A DNA stretch of 64,000 nucleotides, from the NCBI GenBank assembly GCA_030386875.1, contig CM059570.1, forward strand, positions 29,875,422 to 29,939,421. The letters are read 5' to 3'. Numbering within the stretch: position 1 is the stretch's first letter; the number at the start of each line of letters is the position of its first letter. Made by a program: the position numbers and the translations under genes. This document shows, in pieces, positions 33,777 to 44,621 of this stretch. The DNA comes from Morinoia aosen. Lineage: Eukaryota; Arthropoda; Malacostraca; Amphipoda; Talitridae. The notes under the pieces were generated by a model. That model saw nothing but the letters and a program-made list of their open reading frames with translations. It was not told the origin of the DNA and searched no databases.

Positions 33777-35310
33777 AGCTATATCACGTACGATAGTAAT
33801 TATTAGAGTAGTGGCCTTATTGCATCTCCTCGCTCTGAAGTCAAACATGATAAATTAAGTTAAAAAGAAGGTTATTACAACGCTCAATGCAATAATTCAT
33901 GCGTTAAATTGACTATGACCTTTTACTCGACTTTCGATGCATGAAAAAAAATTTTCATTCCATGTGAAAAAGTATTTTCATGGTTATACAAAGCATTTTT
34001 GTGAATCGTCATCGGAACTCAACCTCTCCCATCCGGCAACATTTACTCGACTGATTATGGCAAGTTACGATAACGTGCAAAGTTTTTTGAAAATACATCA
34101 GCTACTTCTGAAAATACACAAAAATGGGAGAAAACATTCCACGTCTGATGGCTATATTATACCTGATGATAAAACCTAAGCTAGTGCATACTCCGTATGC
34201 TCCATTATTCGCAAGAATGATAGCAAAAAAACCTAACCTTAGTTTGTGTTACTAAGCAGCAGAGGCGCATGTTTTTTATAAACTTTTAGCATTAACAAAT
34301 TATTTTCCTGAACGAATTATAACAAAGAAGCGTGAAGAACGTTCGAGGTTTATTATTAGTGCTTCAATTATTTCCCAACGCCAGTGTAGCTGTTTTACTT
34401 TAGTGTTCATTTATAGCGGTGAAAGTCGTTTACTGTGGCCGAGTCACGTGCACGGTAGAAGAAACGAGGTCGAGTCATTTCAATGGGAGAAATTACACCT
34501 GCTCATGTTCGGCTAGCCAATAGAAAGGCTTTATTTCAAACAAACTTCATGACGTCCCCAAAACGCCATGTCGTTAGGCCAATAGTGGAGCCAGATTTGG
34601 GGATAGCAGTGCTACCAGATGCAATATGAGCGCTGTTATTGGTTCGTTTCCGTGACGTCAGCAAACCCACGCAGTAGACGAAAAAACGACAGGTTTGAAC
34701 CTACCTTGTTTGCTCAACCGTGGTCACGTGACCCTGCTCTGATGAGCAATTCCTTACGCCAACACAACGCAACAAAATGCGGAGAACCGCTCTGAAACTT
34801 TCCGCCTAGCACATGCATTTAAATAACATAACAATTTGCTTCAGATCAATACCCGTATAATGAACTGAAATTCCTAGGTAGCCTACAATTGATCAAGACC
34901 CTCAACAGCGAAAAAGTATGGCAGATTTGACCAAAAACGGCTGGGCTCGAAAGAAGGTAGCGATAGGGGCTGTAGAGTGATATTCTTCTAACGACACATT
35001 GCATTTACGAAAATTAATGCAGCTTCAATTTCAGATATAAAAGTTTTGTAATTCGTGAGATACACACTTGTTGTAAACTGCGTGTAAAATTCCAGTATGT
35101 GATCAATATGCTCATTACAAGTACTCTTCTTTTCACCATAACTTTCGTTTGAATAACGCAATTTGCATTATGATTGTACATTTGGTATCAGAATATGATA
35201 AATATTGCAAAGCGCACAGTCGTACGTACTTTCAATAATCTGCGCTACATATGGATCTGCCACATTCTGCCATACTTTGTCGCTCTCGAAGGTCTTAAAA
35301 TAAAGTAGTT
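33777..35310. other. Intergenic DNA with a promoter-like core
   Basis: Between the convergent genes. No coding exon is supported. The part from 34440 to 34735 is more GC-rich than its surroundings and carries the motif cluster listed separately. Confidence 0.4.
34441..34735. promoter_or_regulatory. Cluster of CCAAT, CRE and E-box motifs
   Basis: CACGTG at 34445-34450, CCAAT at 34517-34521, TGACGTC at 34550-34556, CCAAT at 34579-34583, ATTGG (inverted CCAAT) at 34638-34642, a full CRE TGACGTCA at 34653-34660 and the palindrome GTCACGTGAC at 34723-34732. Seven such sites in 290 bp, in a locally GC-richer island, look like a promoter or enhancer. No transcript start or gene is attached to it. 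Confidence 0.4.
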
Positions 35311-35314
35311 CAAG

Positions 35315-35632
35315 CCCGTCTGACTACAACAAAGGTGCTCCCAAGAGACAGCAGCAAGCACCATTTAGTATGGAAGTAAGGGAACGAAGAATCTAAGAGC
35401 TAAGTGTGACATTACACTTGACATTCAAATGGCACGATGAAAAAAAACTAATGAAGCACGAAACGAGTCACTGGGGATGAAAAAAATTCAATAACTAAAA
35501 AATAGCAGTCCGGAACAAAAACCCTACATATTCAATTCCAATAAGAGAAAGACCTACCCAGTATAGAGACCTCACATTTTCCTCCTAGGAGTGTTAATTT
35601 CAATAGATACGGCAGTGGCTTTCCCTGAGGAA
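35315..35632 (-). mobile_element. SINE-like element, copy 9
   Basis: A diverged minus-strand copy: head CCTCAGGGAAAGCCAC.. near 35630, GAAATTAACACTCCTAGGAG near 35600 and CACCATTTAGTATGGAAGTA near 35365 (plus strand). Confidence 0.65.
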
Positions 35633-35642
35633 TACGATCACC

Positions 35643-35739
35643 GGTATTATTATTACTATATAAAATAATATCAGCCTCCCTTTACCACGATAAAGATTTT
35701 CAGAGAGAGGAAGGAGGAAGGCACCATTTAGTATGGAGT
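35643..35739 (-). mobile_element. 5'-truncated SINE-like copy 10 with 10-bp target duplication
   Basis: Only the 3' ~97 bp of the family is present (CACCATTTAGTATGGAGT to the tail). It is flanked by TACGATCACC at 35633-35642 and 35740-35749. 5' truncation with a perfect target duplication is the signature of target-primed reverse transcription. Confidence 0.75.
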
Positions 35740-35894
35740 TACGATCACCTGTAATTAAGGTCATTTTTAAGCCATTGTGGGATATTAAATATTTTTTGGC
35801 GACTCCACATTCTTTTCAGTGTGTATATAAGCCCTGCTCCTGAGTTAATTGTGAGCCCTCTCTTACCTAACATTATGATTACTAAACATTTCAC

Positions 35895-36610
35895 ATAAAC
35901 GATCGAGTTAACCGGTAATAAATCATTAGTAGGGAACGCCTGAATTGAAAGAACGAGTTAATCATTAACTTAACGTCCTAAAATCGAACACTTGTGATGG
36001 AAGCTTGAGTTATACGTTAATGCATCACAAACAAGGAACACTTTGAATGGAAGCTTGAGTTTATCGTTAATATATCACAAACAAGGAACACTTTGAATGG
36101 AAGCTCGAGTTTATCGTTAATATATCACAAATATCTAATTCTTGGATTGATTGATAAGGTTTTAGCTTCTCTTCACCACAACAAAGATGTTCAAAGAAAG
36201 GAAGGACGAAGGCACCATTCAGTATGGAGTTAAGGAAGCGCGAAATCTACGCACAAGGTGAATAAAACCAGTACGCTAAGAAAGAAGTTCATGAAACAAA
36301 ATAAAATTAAAAATGAAAGAAGTTAGTGCTGAAAAACAGGACAGCAGTGAACTGAAAACGATGGTACGTAACAAAACAAAAAGCCCATTCTATTAAAAAA
36401 AAAGGAAGCCTACCTAACCTTTAGCTCGGGACACCACATAAATCCCCTGGGAGCGCTAATTCCCTTATAGATACTATATTTGTATCCCCCTGAGGGGTAT
36501 ACCATTTGGAATGAAAGCTAAAGTTCATCGTTAATGTATCATAGGTATGGAACACTTGGAAAGGAAGCTTGAGGTTACATATATGAACAATTTCAAGTTA
36601 AAAGTTCTAT
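35895..36610. repeat. ~49-bp tandem repeat interrupted by a SINE copy
   Basis: The unit contains GGAACACTTTGAATGGAAGC, TTGAGTTTATCGTTAATATA and TCACAAACAA. About five copies lie left of 36140, and two more diverged ones (GGAACACTTGGAAAGGAAGC) lie right of 36497. The SINE copy at 36150-36497 split the array. Confidence 0.75.
36150..36497 (-). mobile_element. SINE-like element, copy 11
   Basis: A near full-length minus-strand copy. CCCCCTGAGGGG ends it at 36497, and GGAGCGCTAATTCCC, GAAAAACAGGACAGCAGTGA and GGCACCATTCAGTATGGAGT are present on the plus strand. The left edge is approximate. Confidence 0.75.
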
Positions 36611-37587
36611 TCAACCGCTAATGTGTTCTCTTTTGGATGTTAGGATTAATAAATATTTGAAGTAAACGCTACCAAATCAATCAGAACTCATTAAAATATT
36701 AATTTTTCTAATTTTCTTAATCTTGCAACGTAAATTTAAAATATTAATGTTTTACAGTTGTTGCTTGGCGCGTGTGTCTGTGACGCTCACAAGGACGCCC
36801 AATGACCGTATCTGTGATACGAGTTTCACCAGTGCACAAGTACAAGAATATTTTGATGGTGGGTACTGTTGGGATGGATATATTTGTTGGGCATCCGCAT
36901 AAATAGGATTTAAATTATGAGCAAAATTTCGAATTACCATCATTTTTGACGGGCCGTGTTCTCTAGTATACCTCAATTCATAGCCATTTTAACTAACTGA
37001 TCGAGTTCTGCAAAATGCATGAAAAGAGAAAATAACATTTTACAGAGCCCGATATACGGACCTAGCTTCATTTGAACCTCCTCACCAGCGCTCGTGAAGC
37101 TATTGTAATCCTTAAATAAAAATGTTCAAATGCGTTACTTTAATTCTGATTATTACGAGTAGTAGCTTAATGTACGCTAAATTTAGAGCAAAAACGATCT
37201 AATTAGAAATATTTCAGTTTCCCTGATCCATTTTCTCAATACCTCTACGGGCAAACATTTCTTCACTTGAACGGGAATTTGTACTCACGCGAGTACACTT
37301 TTTTTGAATGAATCATTCTAGGCTACTGAACACTTTTAAAATAACCTAAATACACGCTATGGTAACTCCATGCATACGCAATCTCAAAAATACTTTCACT
37401 ATCTACGATTATAAATAAAATATTGAAAGTGGTCAACGTTTCGTGAAATTGCTTCAAATATTCCTTAGAGACGTTCACCACATCTCAATATTGAACAAAG
37501 AATTTTAAATACATCAATATTTTAATATTCAGCAAATGAATTTTTAATACTTACTACCTCAATATTGAATTTTCAGTACTTAATCCT
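36611..37587. other. 3' flank of the transporter gene
   Basis: AT-rich. The transporter 3' untranslated region should begin at 37587 and run leftwards. No polyadenylation signal was singled out. Confidence 0.35.
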
Positions 37588-37807
37588 TCAACATTTTTCA
37601 GTGGCATGAGCAGGAGCTTCAGATTTTTTCTCACGATTTTCAGTCGCATTTGTAACATCAAACTTGGAGACCGGCTTCTCGATGGTTACACCAGTTTGTA
37701 GCGTCTTGGTTGCTTCGATTTTTGGGTTTGGTTGACCTGCTTCAATTTTTTCTTCGTCATCCAGCGTCTCTGGGGCACACCACGGGCAGAAGCACCACGG
37801 CTGGTCT
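37588..37807 (-). CDS. SLC22-like transporter, exon 7 (cytoplasmic C-terminal tail)
   Basis: The exon follows the acceptor CTTCATCACTGCAG. One base (A) completes the Ala codon split from exon 6, giving MGA-DQPWCFCPWCAPETL. It continues as a charged tail (DDEEKIEAGQPNPK ... REKKSEAPAHATEKC) to TGA at 37588-37590, 72 residues. Splice phase and the GTGAGT donor of exon 6 support the join. The tail holds an unusual CFCPWC cluster and is otherwise hydrophilic, as expected after the last transmembrane helix. If exon 6 is not spliced, the protein stops earlier at 40742. Confidence 0.7.
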
Positions 37808-37955
37808 CTGCAGTGATGAAGGAAACGCTTTATTTACCAATAATAAAATGGTCTTTGCAATGATAAAGAAAACGCTGCAATTACCAAAAATGTTAAAATA
37901 AGGAAATGGTATCCGCAGTGGTGGAGAAATGCCGCTTCTGCCAATAATAATAAAA
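37803..37955 (-). repeat. Three ~50-bp copies of the exon 7 acceptor region
   Basis: On the plus strand TGGTCTCTGCAGTGATGAAG, TGGTCTTTGCAATGATAAAG and TGGTATCCGCAGTGGTGGAG lie about 47-57 bp apart, each followed by GAAAACGC- or AAATGCCGC-type sequence and CCAATAATAAAAT-like words. Only the first copy keeps the acceptor CTGCAG in the right setting; the others read CATTGCAAAG and CACTGCGGAT on the minus strand. Confidence 0.7.
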
Positions 37956-38224
37956 TAGGAATAAATACTTGTTACTTACACCAATAAACCGGCAACACGT
38001 TACAAACACATAAAAATTCAGGTTTGACGAGAATGAACCTTGAGAAAAGAAAAGGATCAAACATCGCTCACTAATTTCTAGCTTACTATAGAAATTATCA
38101 TTATGGTATGCGAGACATGCCTAGTTTTGATGGGTCAAAATTAAAATTGAAAGGTGAAAAATCGATTCGGGCAAGCACTCTCGAGGCAGATTTTTCATAG
38201 AGCGCAGTTACATTTCAGCACACT

Positions 38225-38640
38225 CTTTCCAGCAGACCGTACATACGTTTTCAAGCACAATATACCAACGTTTTCGAGCACAATATACCTACGTTTTCGA
38301 GCACAATATACCAACGTTTTCGAGCACAATATACCTACGTTTTCGAGCACAATATACCTACGTTTTCAAGCACAATATACCTACGTTTTCGAGCACAATA
38401 TACCTACGTTTTCGAGCACACCATACCTACGTTTTCGAGCACACCATACCTACGTTTTCGAGCACACCATACCTACGTTTTCGAACACAATATACCTACG
38501 TTTTCGAGCACACCATACCTACGTTTTCGAGCACACCATACCTACGTTTTCGAGCACAATATACCTACGTTTTCGAGCACAATATACCTACGTTTTCGAG
38601 CACAATGTACCTATTTTTTCCAGCACAAAATACTTTTTCT
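38225..38640. repeat. 24-bp minisatellite, ~17 copies, in transporter intron 6
   Basis: The unit core is ACGTTTTCGAGCACAATATA followed by CCTA; ACACCATACC variants are grouped in the middle. The period is a multiple of 3, which leaves one long plus frame, but there is no gene context on that strand. Confidence 0.85.
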
Positions 38641-38975
38641 AGTACAATAACTACTTATTTGAGCACCATATTATTTCCATGAAAGTACGATTCTAAAAAT
38701 ATTAGAAATAAAGTAAAAATATTAGTTACTTACACACATAAAATAAATATTTATCATGCTCAAAATAATTATAAAATGTTATGCACTGCAGGTCTGAATA
38801 AACACGTCTAGTTCGTTGAAATTAGCAATGGAGGACATAGCAGGTTAGTTATCTAGCAACAATGAAATAATAACCTGTAAAAAAAAGTAAAAATGGATTT
38901 TAACCTAATTAATTCTTTTCTTATTCCTGCTGGAAAAATTATCTATCAGCACTGAACCCGAAGTGAAAAACAGAT

Positions 38976-39338
38976 TATTATTATTATATAATAAAGTTTT
39001 AGCGTCTCTTAACCACGACAAAGATGTTCTAAGAGAGGAAGGAGGAAGGCACCATTTAGTATGAAGTTGAGGGAGAGGGAACGCGGAATCTGTGCACAAG
39101 GGGCAAAGAAACAGGAAGCTGAGAAAGAAGTTCATGAAACAAGAAAAAATTGAAGAAGAAAATAGTAGGTGCTGAAAAACAGGACAGCAGTGAACCGAAA
39201 AACGATGGTCCGTAACAAAAGAAAAACCCATTCTATATTAACAAAAAGGAAGCCTACCTTACCTTTAGCTCGGGCCCTCACATAGTCCCCCTGGGAGCGC
39301 TAATTCCCGTAGATACAATGGTTGTTTCCCCCTGAGGG
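38976..39338 (-). mobile_element. SINE-like element, copy 12, 13-bp target duplication
   Basis: A full-length 363-bp copy between two GTGAAAAACAGAT repeats (38963-38975 and 39339-39351). It is minus-strand, so sense to the transporter gene. Confidence 0.8.
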
Positions 39339-39351
39339 GTGAAAAACAGAT

Positions 39352-40745
39352 AAACCCTTTCGCAAGTGCATGACATAAGACGTAAGGAACTCAAAAACAA
39401 GAAACACTCATCGCCCAGGATTTTTGAAGATAATTATTCACATAGCTCCATAGTACATCTATGAGAAGACAAATAACTTACCCGCCCTGTTGGTATGTTA
39501 TCAACAAACAACGGCATCTACGGATGCTTTGTTTCTAATTTTAAGCCTGATGCATATCACATTGTACATGGGTTTTTCAAATGCCTTATAACTAACACCA
39601 GGACGCCATGACGCTTTCCTCCGGTCAAGACCTGTACCCATTTCAGACACCTGGGTAGAGTGGGGTATTGTGCTTGGAATTTTTCCCATCGGAATAGAAG
39701 ATCGAGTCGAAAAGAAATTATGAATGCTAGAGGCAAGGAGACAGTCAAATTCGTAATGATTGTCAGTGGCTATGAATGTTTCTTTGTAACCATAAATTTC
39801 ACCCTATGCAAACAGTAATCTAAAGTGATCAATGGTTCCCGTTCATGTATTAAACAAAAAGTTATTATCTGAACCAACAAACCAACATAAATATGGGTCG
39901 TTTATGTATGCATGACAACAAAAATAATTCATCTACAAACGGTCGGTTTTCCACATGATTGAAGGCCGTGTTTTTGACACGCAAATCTCAGTATGAAATT
40001 GCACACCGAGAAATGTGAAGTAAACCTAACTCGTTAATACAGCTCAAGACACGTATTGAAACTTTCGGAAGCAAGCGAGGAGAGAATGAGCTAGAGAATT
40101 GTACCGAAACAAAGCTTAAAGACAACGTTATAAAGTTGCAATGAATGCAATTCCAAAGGATCTTTGAACCCTAATAAAACAATACCCGTGGAAATTCAAC
40201 GAACGGTTTTAAACTATCGTTCAAGAATTGACTAATATATTCAAATGTCAATTTCAGCTAGATTAAAAAACCGAAAGTGAATCTTCTTTCCAAAAATACA
40301 CGTCTGTCACACTAATAGTATTGATAGAATTTCTAACTGAGGAAATTGATGAATCTACGTCACTCATAACAATGTTCATTACAACTTGCAAAGATTGTCG
40401 CGCAATATTCATAGAAGAAATGAGATTTGCGTGTACCGAACAACTTACAATACGTTCCCAGCGAATCAAAATTCAGGTTTCATGGAAAAGAACTTTGAAA
40501 GGAAAAAAGGAAAAGGATCGAACATCCCGAGTCCATTGCAGGCTTACTATTTAAATTATTGAAATACATGTACCATTATAAAAATGTACACTTTAACATT
40601 TCTTCTCCTGTTCTTCTTTCGCGTGAGATTCCCTGAGACTCAACACGTTGGAAAAATAAAAATAATAGTATATAATACGAGCCCAAAATTTCGGACATAA
40701 AAGCAAGAAATTAACAAAAAAAATCAAGAACTTTGGGCGACTCAC
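39352..40745. other. Transporter intron 6 (right part), nothing recognised
   Basis: AT-rich sequence. Small open frames near 39500-39750 and 40260-40550 carry no motif I recognise. Confidence 0.4.
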
Positions 40746-40882
40746 GCTCCCATCTGCTCGCTCTCGTTGAGCGTCTGCGTGAGGCGGCAGCCCGTCGTCT
40801 CCGGTAGGAATAACATTGCGACCGACGCCACCAGAGCGAGTGTTCCGAACACCAGTAGAGGCAGCGCTGGGTCGGTTTTACC
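40746..40882 (-). CDS. SLC22-like transporter, exon 6 (last transmembrane helix)
   Basis: The exon follows AATATTGCAG in phase 0. It reads GKTDPALPLLVFGTLALVAS, then VAMLFLPETTGCRLTQTL and NESEQMG. This is the twelfth helix followed by the LPET motif typical of SLC22 C-termini. The exon ends GGAGC|GTGAGT, a near-ideal donor, in phase 2. Without splicing, the frame meets TGA inside the donor (stop 40742-40744). The model here uses the donor because exon 7 begins in the matching phase. Confidence 0.85.
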
Positions 40883-40999
40883 CTGCAATATTGGCGTAGG
40901 AGTTACACGTCGTCGCTAGCCGGCATGACTTAGTTTAGGCATCCTTTGCCACAGTAAAAGTTGACTTAAAGAGTTGGAAGGACGAAAATACCAAAAGAT

Positions 41000-41344
41000 T
41001 ATTTGTTAGTGTAAGCATCCCTAATTGCAAAAAATGGCTTTCCAAAGAGAGGAAGGGAAAGGCATAAGTTAAACTGGACTTGATGAGAACCCGGAATCTA
41101 AGCACAAAGTGCATAGAAAAAGGAAGTAAGAAAAGAAGTGTATGACACAAGGTAAAAGTTGAAGGCGAAAGTAGTAGGTGCTGAAAAACAGAACAGTGAA
41201 CCGAAATAGATGGTTCTTTAACATAACACTAAAAAAAACATTTTATTTCAACATAAAGTAGGCGTACCTCCCAGCTCGGAGCCTCACATTTTCCCTGGGA
41301 GCGCTAATTCACATAGGTACGATAGTTGTATCCGTCTGAGGGGA
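41000..41344 (-). mobile_element. SINE-like element, copy 13, in transporter intron 5
   Basis: Minus-strand copy: CCGTCTGAGGGG at its head end (41344), GGGAGCGCTAATTCACATAG and AAAAACAGAACAGTGAACCG (plus strand). The tail near 41005 is diverged. Confidence 0.7.
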
Positions 41345-41429
41345 ATTACACTGAGGAACACCATTTTTGTTTGGTTAGGGCTGACAGTTGTTTTCATGTA
41401 GTTTTGGGTGCTGTATCCAGATTTGATCA

Positions 41430-41774
41430 TCAGTTAGTTTGAGCCTCCCTATCTGCAACACAGGCGATCCAAAGAGAGGAAGGAAGAAGGCACCATTTAG
41501 TATACAGTTTAGGGAACGCGGAATCTATGCAGAAAGGGCACAGAAACAGTAAGATGAGAAAGAAGTACATGAAACAAGATCGAAGTTGAAGAAGAAAGTA
41601 ATAGGTTCGGAAAAAACGGACAGCAGTGACCCGAAAAAGATGGTCCGTAACAAAACAAAAACCTATTCTATTTTAACAAAAAGAAAACCTACCTAGCTCT
41701 CAGCTCGGGCCCTCACATAGTCCCCCTGGGAGCGCTAATTCCCATAGATACAATAATTGTATCCCCCTGAAGGG
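41430..41774 (-). mobile_element. SINE-like element, copy 14, in transporter intron 5
   Basis: Minus-strand, near full-length. TAGTTTGAGCCTCCCTATCT at the tail and GTATCCCCCTGAAGGG at the head (plus-strand reading). Confidence 0.75.
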
Positions 41775-41894
41775 TGAATGCCTAGGAAACTTTGCGTTGT
41801 AGCCATCAAAAATGAATGCTCGTCCGATGCTTGTATTCCGTTTACATGTTTCAATAGCAGTCAGAACTCTTTAGAGGATATATTAACAGGATTA

Positions 41895-42265
41895 ATAATA
41901 AATTAGTTTAGGTTACCTTACAACAACAAAGATATTAAAACAGAGGAAGAAAGAAGGCACCGTTTTGTATGGAGTTAAGGGAACGTGGTATCTACGAAAC
42001 AAGATGTGTTCCACCCCGGATCCCGTAGCCATAGAAACAGCCAGCTAAAAAGGAAGGCTGTGAAACAAGATAAATATTAAAGAAGAAAGTCAAGTTAGAG
42101 GAGCTGAAAAACAACAGTGAACCGAAAAAAAGATGGTCTTTATCATAAAAATTAAAAAACATTTTATTTCAAAGAAGGCCTCCCTAAATCTCAGTTAAGG
42201 ACCACACACTTTCCCCCATGGAAGCGCTAATTCCCATTGATAGGATAGTTGTATCCCTTGAGGGG
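41895..42265 (-). mobile_element. SINE-like element, copy 15, in transporter intron 5
   Basis: Minus-strand, diverged. AGAAGGCACCGTTTTGTATG, a ~20-bp insertion near 42005, CATGGAAGCGCTAATTCCCA and TTGTATCCCTTGAGGGG. This is the third copy in tandem-like spacing within 1.3 kb, all in one orientation. Confidence 0.7.
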
Positions 42266-42554
42266 TAGTAAAATTATATAAGCCTCACAGCACAATAAAC
42301 AAGCAGCAAAAAACAGAAGGATCTTTTGGATTGCTTAATATAAGTATAATAGTGCAGTAGTCGCTGGAGAAATGTCGCTACAACGAAACGAATATTTCTA
42401 GAGCAAATAAGAGATGGGATCGGTAATACCGTCACAGTGACTTGATATTGCACACAAGCTGGGCAAATGACAAGCCCAGAGCTACAAAAAGACTACAGAG
42501 CTCTAAAAGCACATGCTCCAAAAAAAGAAGGTGATAAAATATCACGAATCCATC

Positions 42555-42888
42555 ACACAACACGCCCTACCACACAAAACGACCTACCACACAACACGCC
42601 CTACCAAACAAAACGACCTACCACACAACACGCCCTACCACACAACACGCCCTACCACACAACGCGCCCTACCACACAACGCCACACAACACGCCCTACC
42701 ACACAACGCCACACAACACGCCCTACCACACAACGCCACACAACACGCCCTACCACACAACGCCACACAACACGCCCTACCACACAACGCCACACAACAC
42801 GCCCTACCACACAACGCCACACAACACGCCCGACCACACAACGCCACACAACACGCCCTACCACACAACGCCAAACAACACACCCTAC
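42555..42888 (-). repeat. 27-bp (and ~17-bp) minisatellite beginning exactly at the exon 5 splice donor
   Basis: Read on the minus strand from 42888, the intron starts GTAGGGTGTGTTGTTTGG. It continues with units starting GTAGGGCGTGTTGTGTGGCG, about eight of 27 bp, followed by ~17-bp derivatives (ACAACACGCCCTACCAC on the plus strand). The donor hexamer GTAGGG is thus the first six bases of the unit. Confidence 0.9.
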
Positions 42889-43070
42889 CAGCAGAGCGAC
42901 GACGGGCGCCACGATGCCCGACACCCTGGAGAACATGGAGCAGCAGCCTAGCCCGGTGCTGCGGTGGGAGGTGGGGTAGAGCTCGCTGGAGTACACGTAC
43001 AGAGCACCGAACACCGCAGCCCCGCCGAACTTGCCTATCAGACTCAGCACCACGATCGCCGACGCCTCTT
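42889..43070 (-). CDS. SLC22-like transporter, exon 5 (helices 10-11)
   Basis: The exon follows CCCACTCCACAG. Two bases complete the Glu split from exon 4. It reads [20 protein letters not shown], then [20 protein letters not shown], then [33 protein letters not shown] matches the SLC22 signature (YxYTxELxPTxxRN) after helix 10, and [12 protein letters not shown] begins helix 11. The exon is 182 bp and ends CTG|GTAGGG in phase 0. It is flanked on both sides by minisatellites, 23 bp away on the acceptor side and 0 bp on the donor side. Confidence 0.9.
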
Positions 43071-43093
43071 CTGTGGAGTGGGAGTTCGTTAAG

Positions 43094-44521
43094 AGATGTC
43101 CAACATGCTATGGGAGTGTCCAGGGGGCCATGGGAGTGTCCAGGGGGCCATGGGAGTGTCCAGGGGGCCATGGGAGTGTCCAGGGGGCCATGGGAGTGTC
43201 CAGGGGGCCATGGGAGTGTCCAGGGGGCCATGGGAGTGTCCAGGGGGCCATGGGAGTGTCCAGGGGGCCATGGGAGTGTCCAGGGGGCCATGGGAGTGTC
43301 CAGGGGGCCATGGGAGTGTCCAGGGGGCCATGGGAGTGTCCAGGGGGCCATGGGAGTGTCCAAGGCGCAATGGGAGTGTCCAAGGCGCAATGGGAGTGTC
43401 CAAGGCGCAATGGGAGTGTCCAAGGCGCAATGGGAGTGTCCAAGGCGCAATGGGAGTGTCCAAGGCGCAATGGGAGTGTCCAAGGCGCTGTGGGAGTGTC
43501 CAAGGCGCCATGGGAGTGTCCAAGGCGCCATGGGAGTGTCCAAGGCGCCATGGGAGTGTCCAAGGCGCCATGGGAGTGTCCAAGGCGCCATGGGAGTGTC
43601 CAAGGCGCCATGGGAGTGTCCAAGGCGCCATGAGAGTGTCCAAGGCGCCATGGGAGTGTCCAAGGCGCCATGGGAGTGTCCAAGGCGCCATGGGAGTGTC
43701 CAAGGCGCCATGGGAGTGTCCAAGGCGCCATGGGAGTGTCCAAGGCGCCATGGGAGTGTCCAAGGCGCCATGGGAGTGTCCAAGGCGCCATGGGAGTGTC
43801 CAAGGCGCCATGGGAGTGTCCAAGGCGCCATGGGAGTGTCCAAGGCGCCATGGGAGTGTCCAAGGCGCCATGGGAGTGTCCAAGGCGCCATGGGAGTGTC
43901 CAAGGCGCCATGGGAGTGTCCAAGGCGCCATGGGAGTGTCCAAGGCGCCATGGGAGTGTCCAAGGCGCTATGGGAGTGTCCAAGGCGCTATGGGAGTGTC
44001 CAAGGCGCTATGGGAGTGTCCAAGGCGCTATGGGAGTGTCCAAGGCGCTATGGGAGTGTCCAAGGCGCTATGGGAGTGTCCAAGGCGCTATGGGAGTGTC
44101 CAAGGCGCTATGGGAGTGTCCAAGGCGCTATGGGAGTGTCCAAGGCGCTATGGGAGTGTCCAAGGCGCTATGGGAGTGTCCAAGGCGCTATGGGAGTGTC
44201 CAAGGCGCTATGGTAGTGTCCAAGGCGCTATGGGAGTGTCCAAGGCGCTATGGGAGTGTCCAAGGCGCTATGGGAGTGTCCAAGGCGCTATGGGAGTGTC
44301 CAAGGCGCTGTAGGAGTGTCCAAGGCGCTGTAGGAGTGTCCAAAGCGCTGTAGGAGTGTCCAAAGCGCTATAGGAGTGTCCAAGGCGCTATAGGAGTGTC
44401 CAAGGTGCTATAGGAGTGTCCAAGGCGCTATTGGAGTGTCCAAGACGCTATTGGAGTGTCCAAGGCGCTATTGGAGTGTCCAAGGCGCTATTGGAGTGTC
44501 CAAGGCGCTATTGGAGTGTCC
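43094..44521. repeat. 20-bp minisatellite (~71 copies) in ordered blocks, 23 bp from the exon 5 acceptor
   Basis: The unit is TGGGAGTGTCCAAGGCGCCA. From the exon outward the blocks are CCAGGGGGCCA (~12), CCAAGGCGCAA (~6), one CTG, CCAAGGCGCCA (~24), CCAAGGCGCTA (~16), then TAGGAG and TTGGAG variants. Each block differs from the next by one or two bases. Open frames of up to 442 codons cross it on both strands; only the exon 5 part is real. Confidence 0.95.
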
Positions 44522-44621
44522 ACAAAATTGCTCTGATGTCCACCGTGTCATTGCTTAATGTCAGCAGAATCATAGAGTTCGCAGAGCCGTTAGCGCAATT
44601 CGATAGCCGTCATTATGGCGG

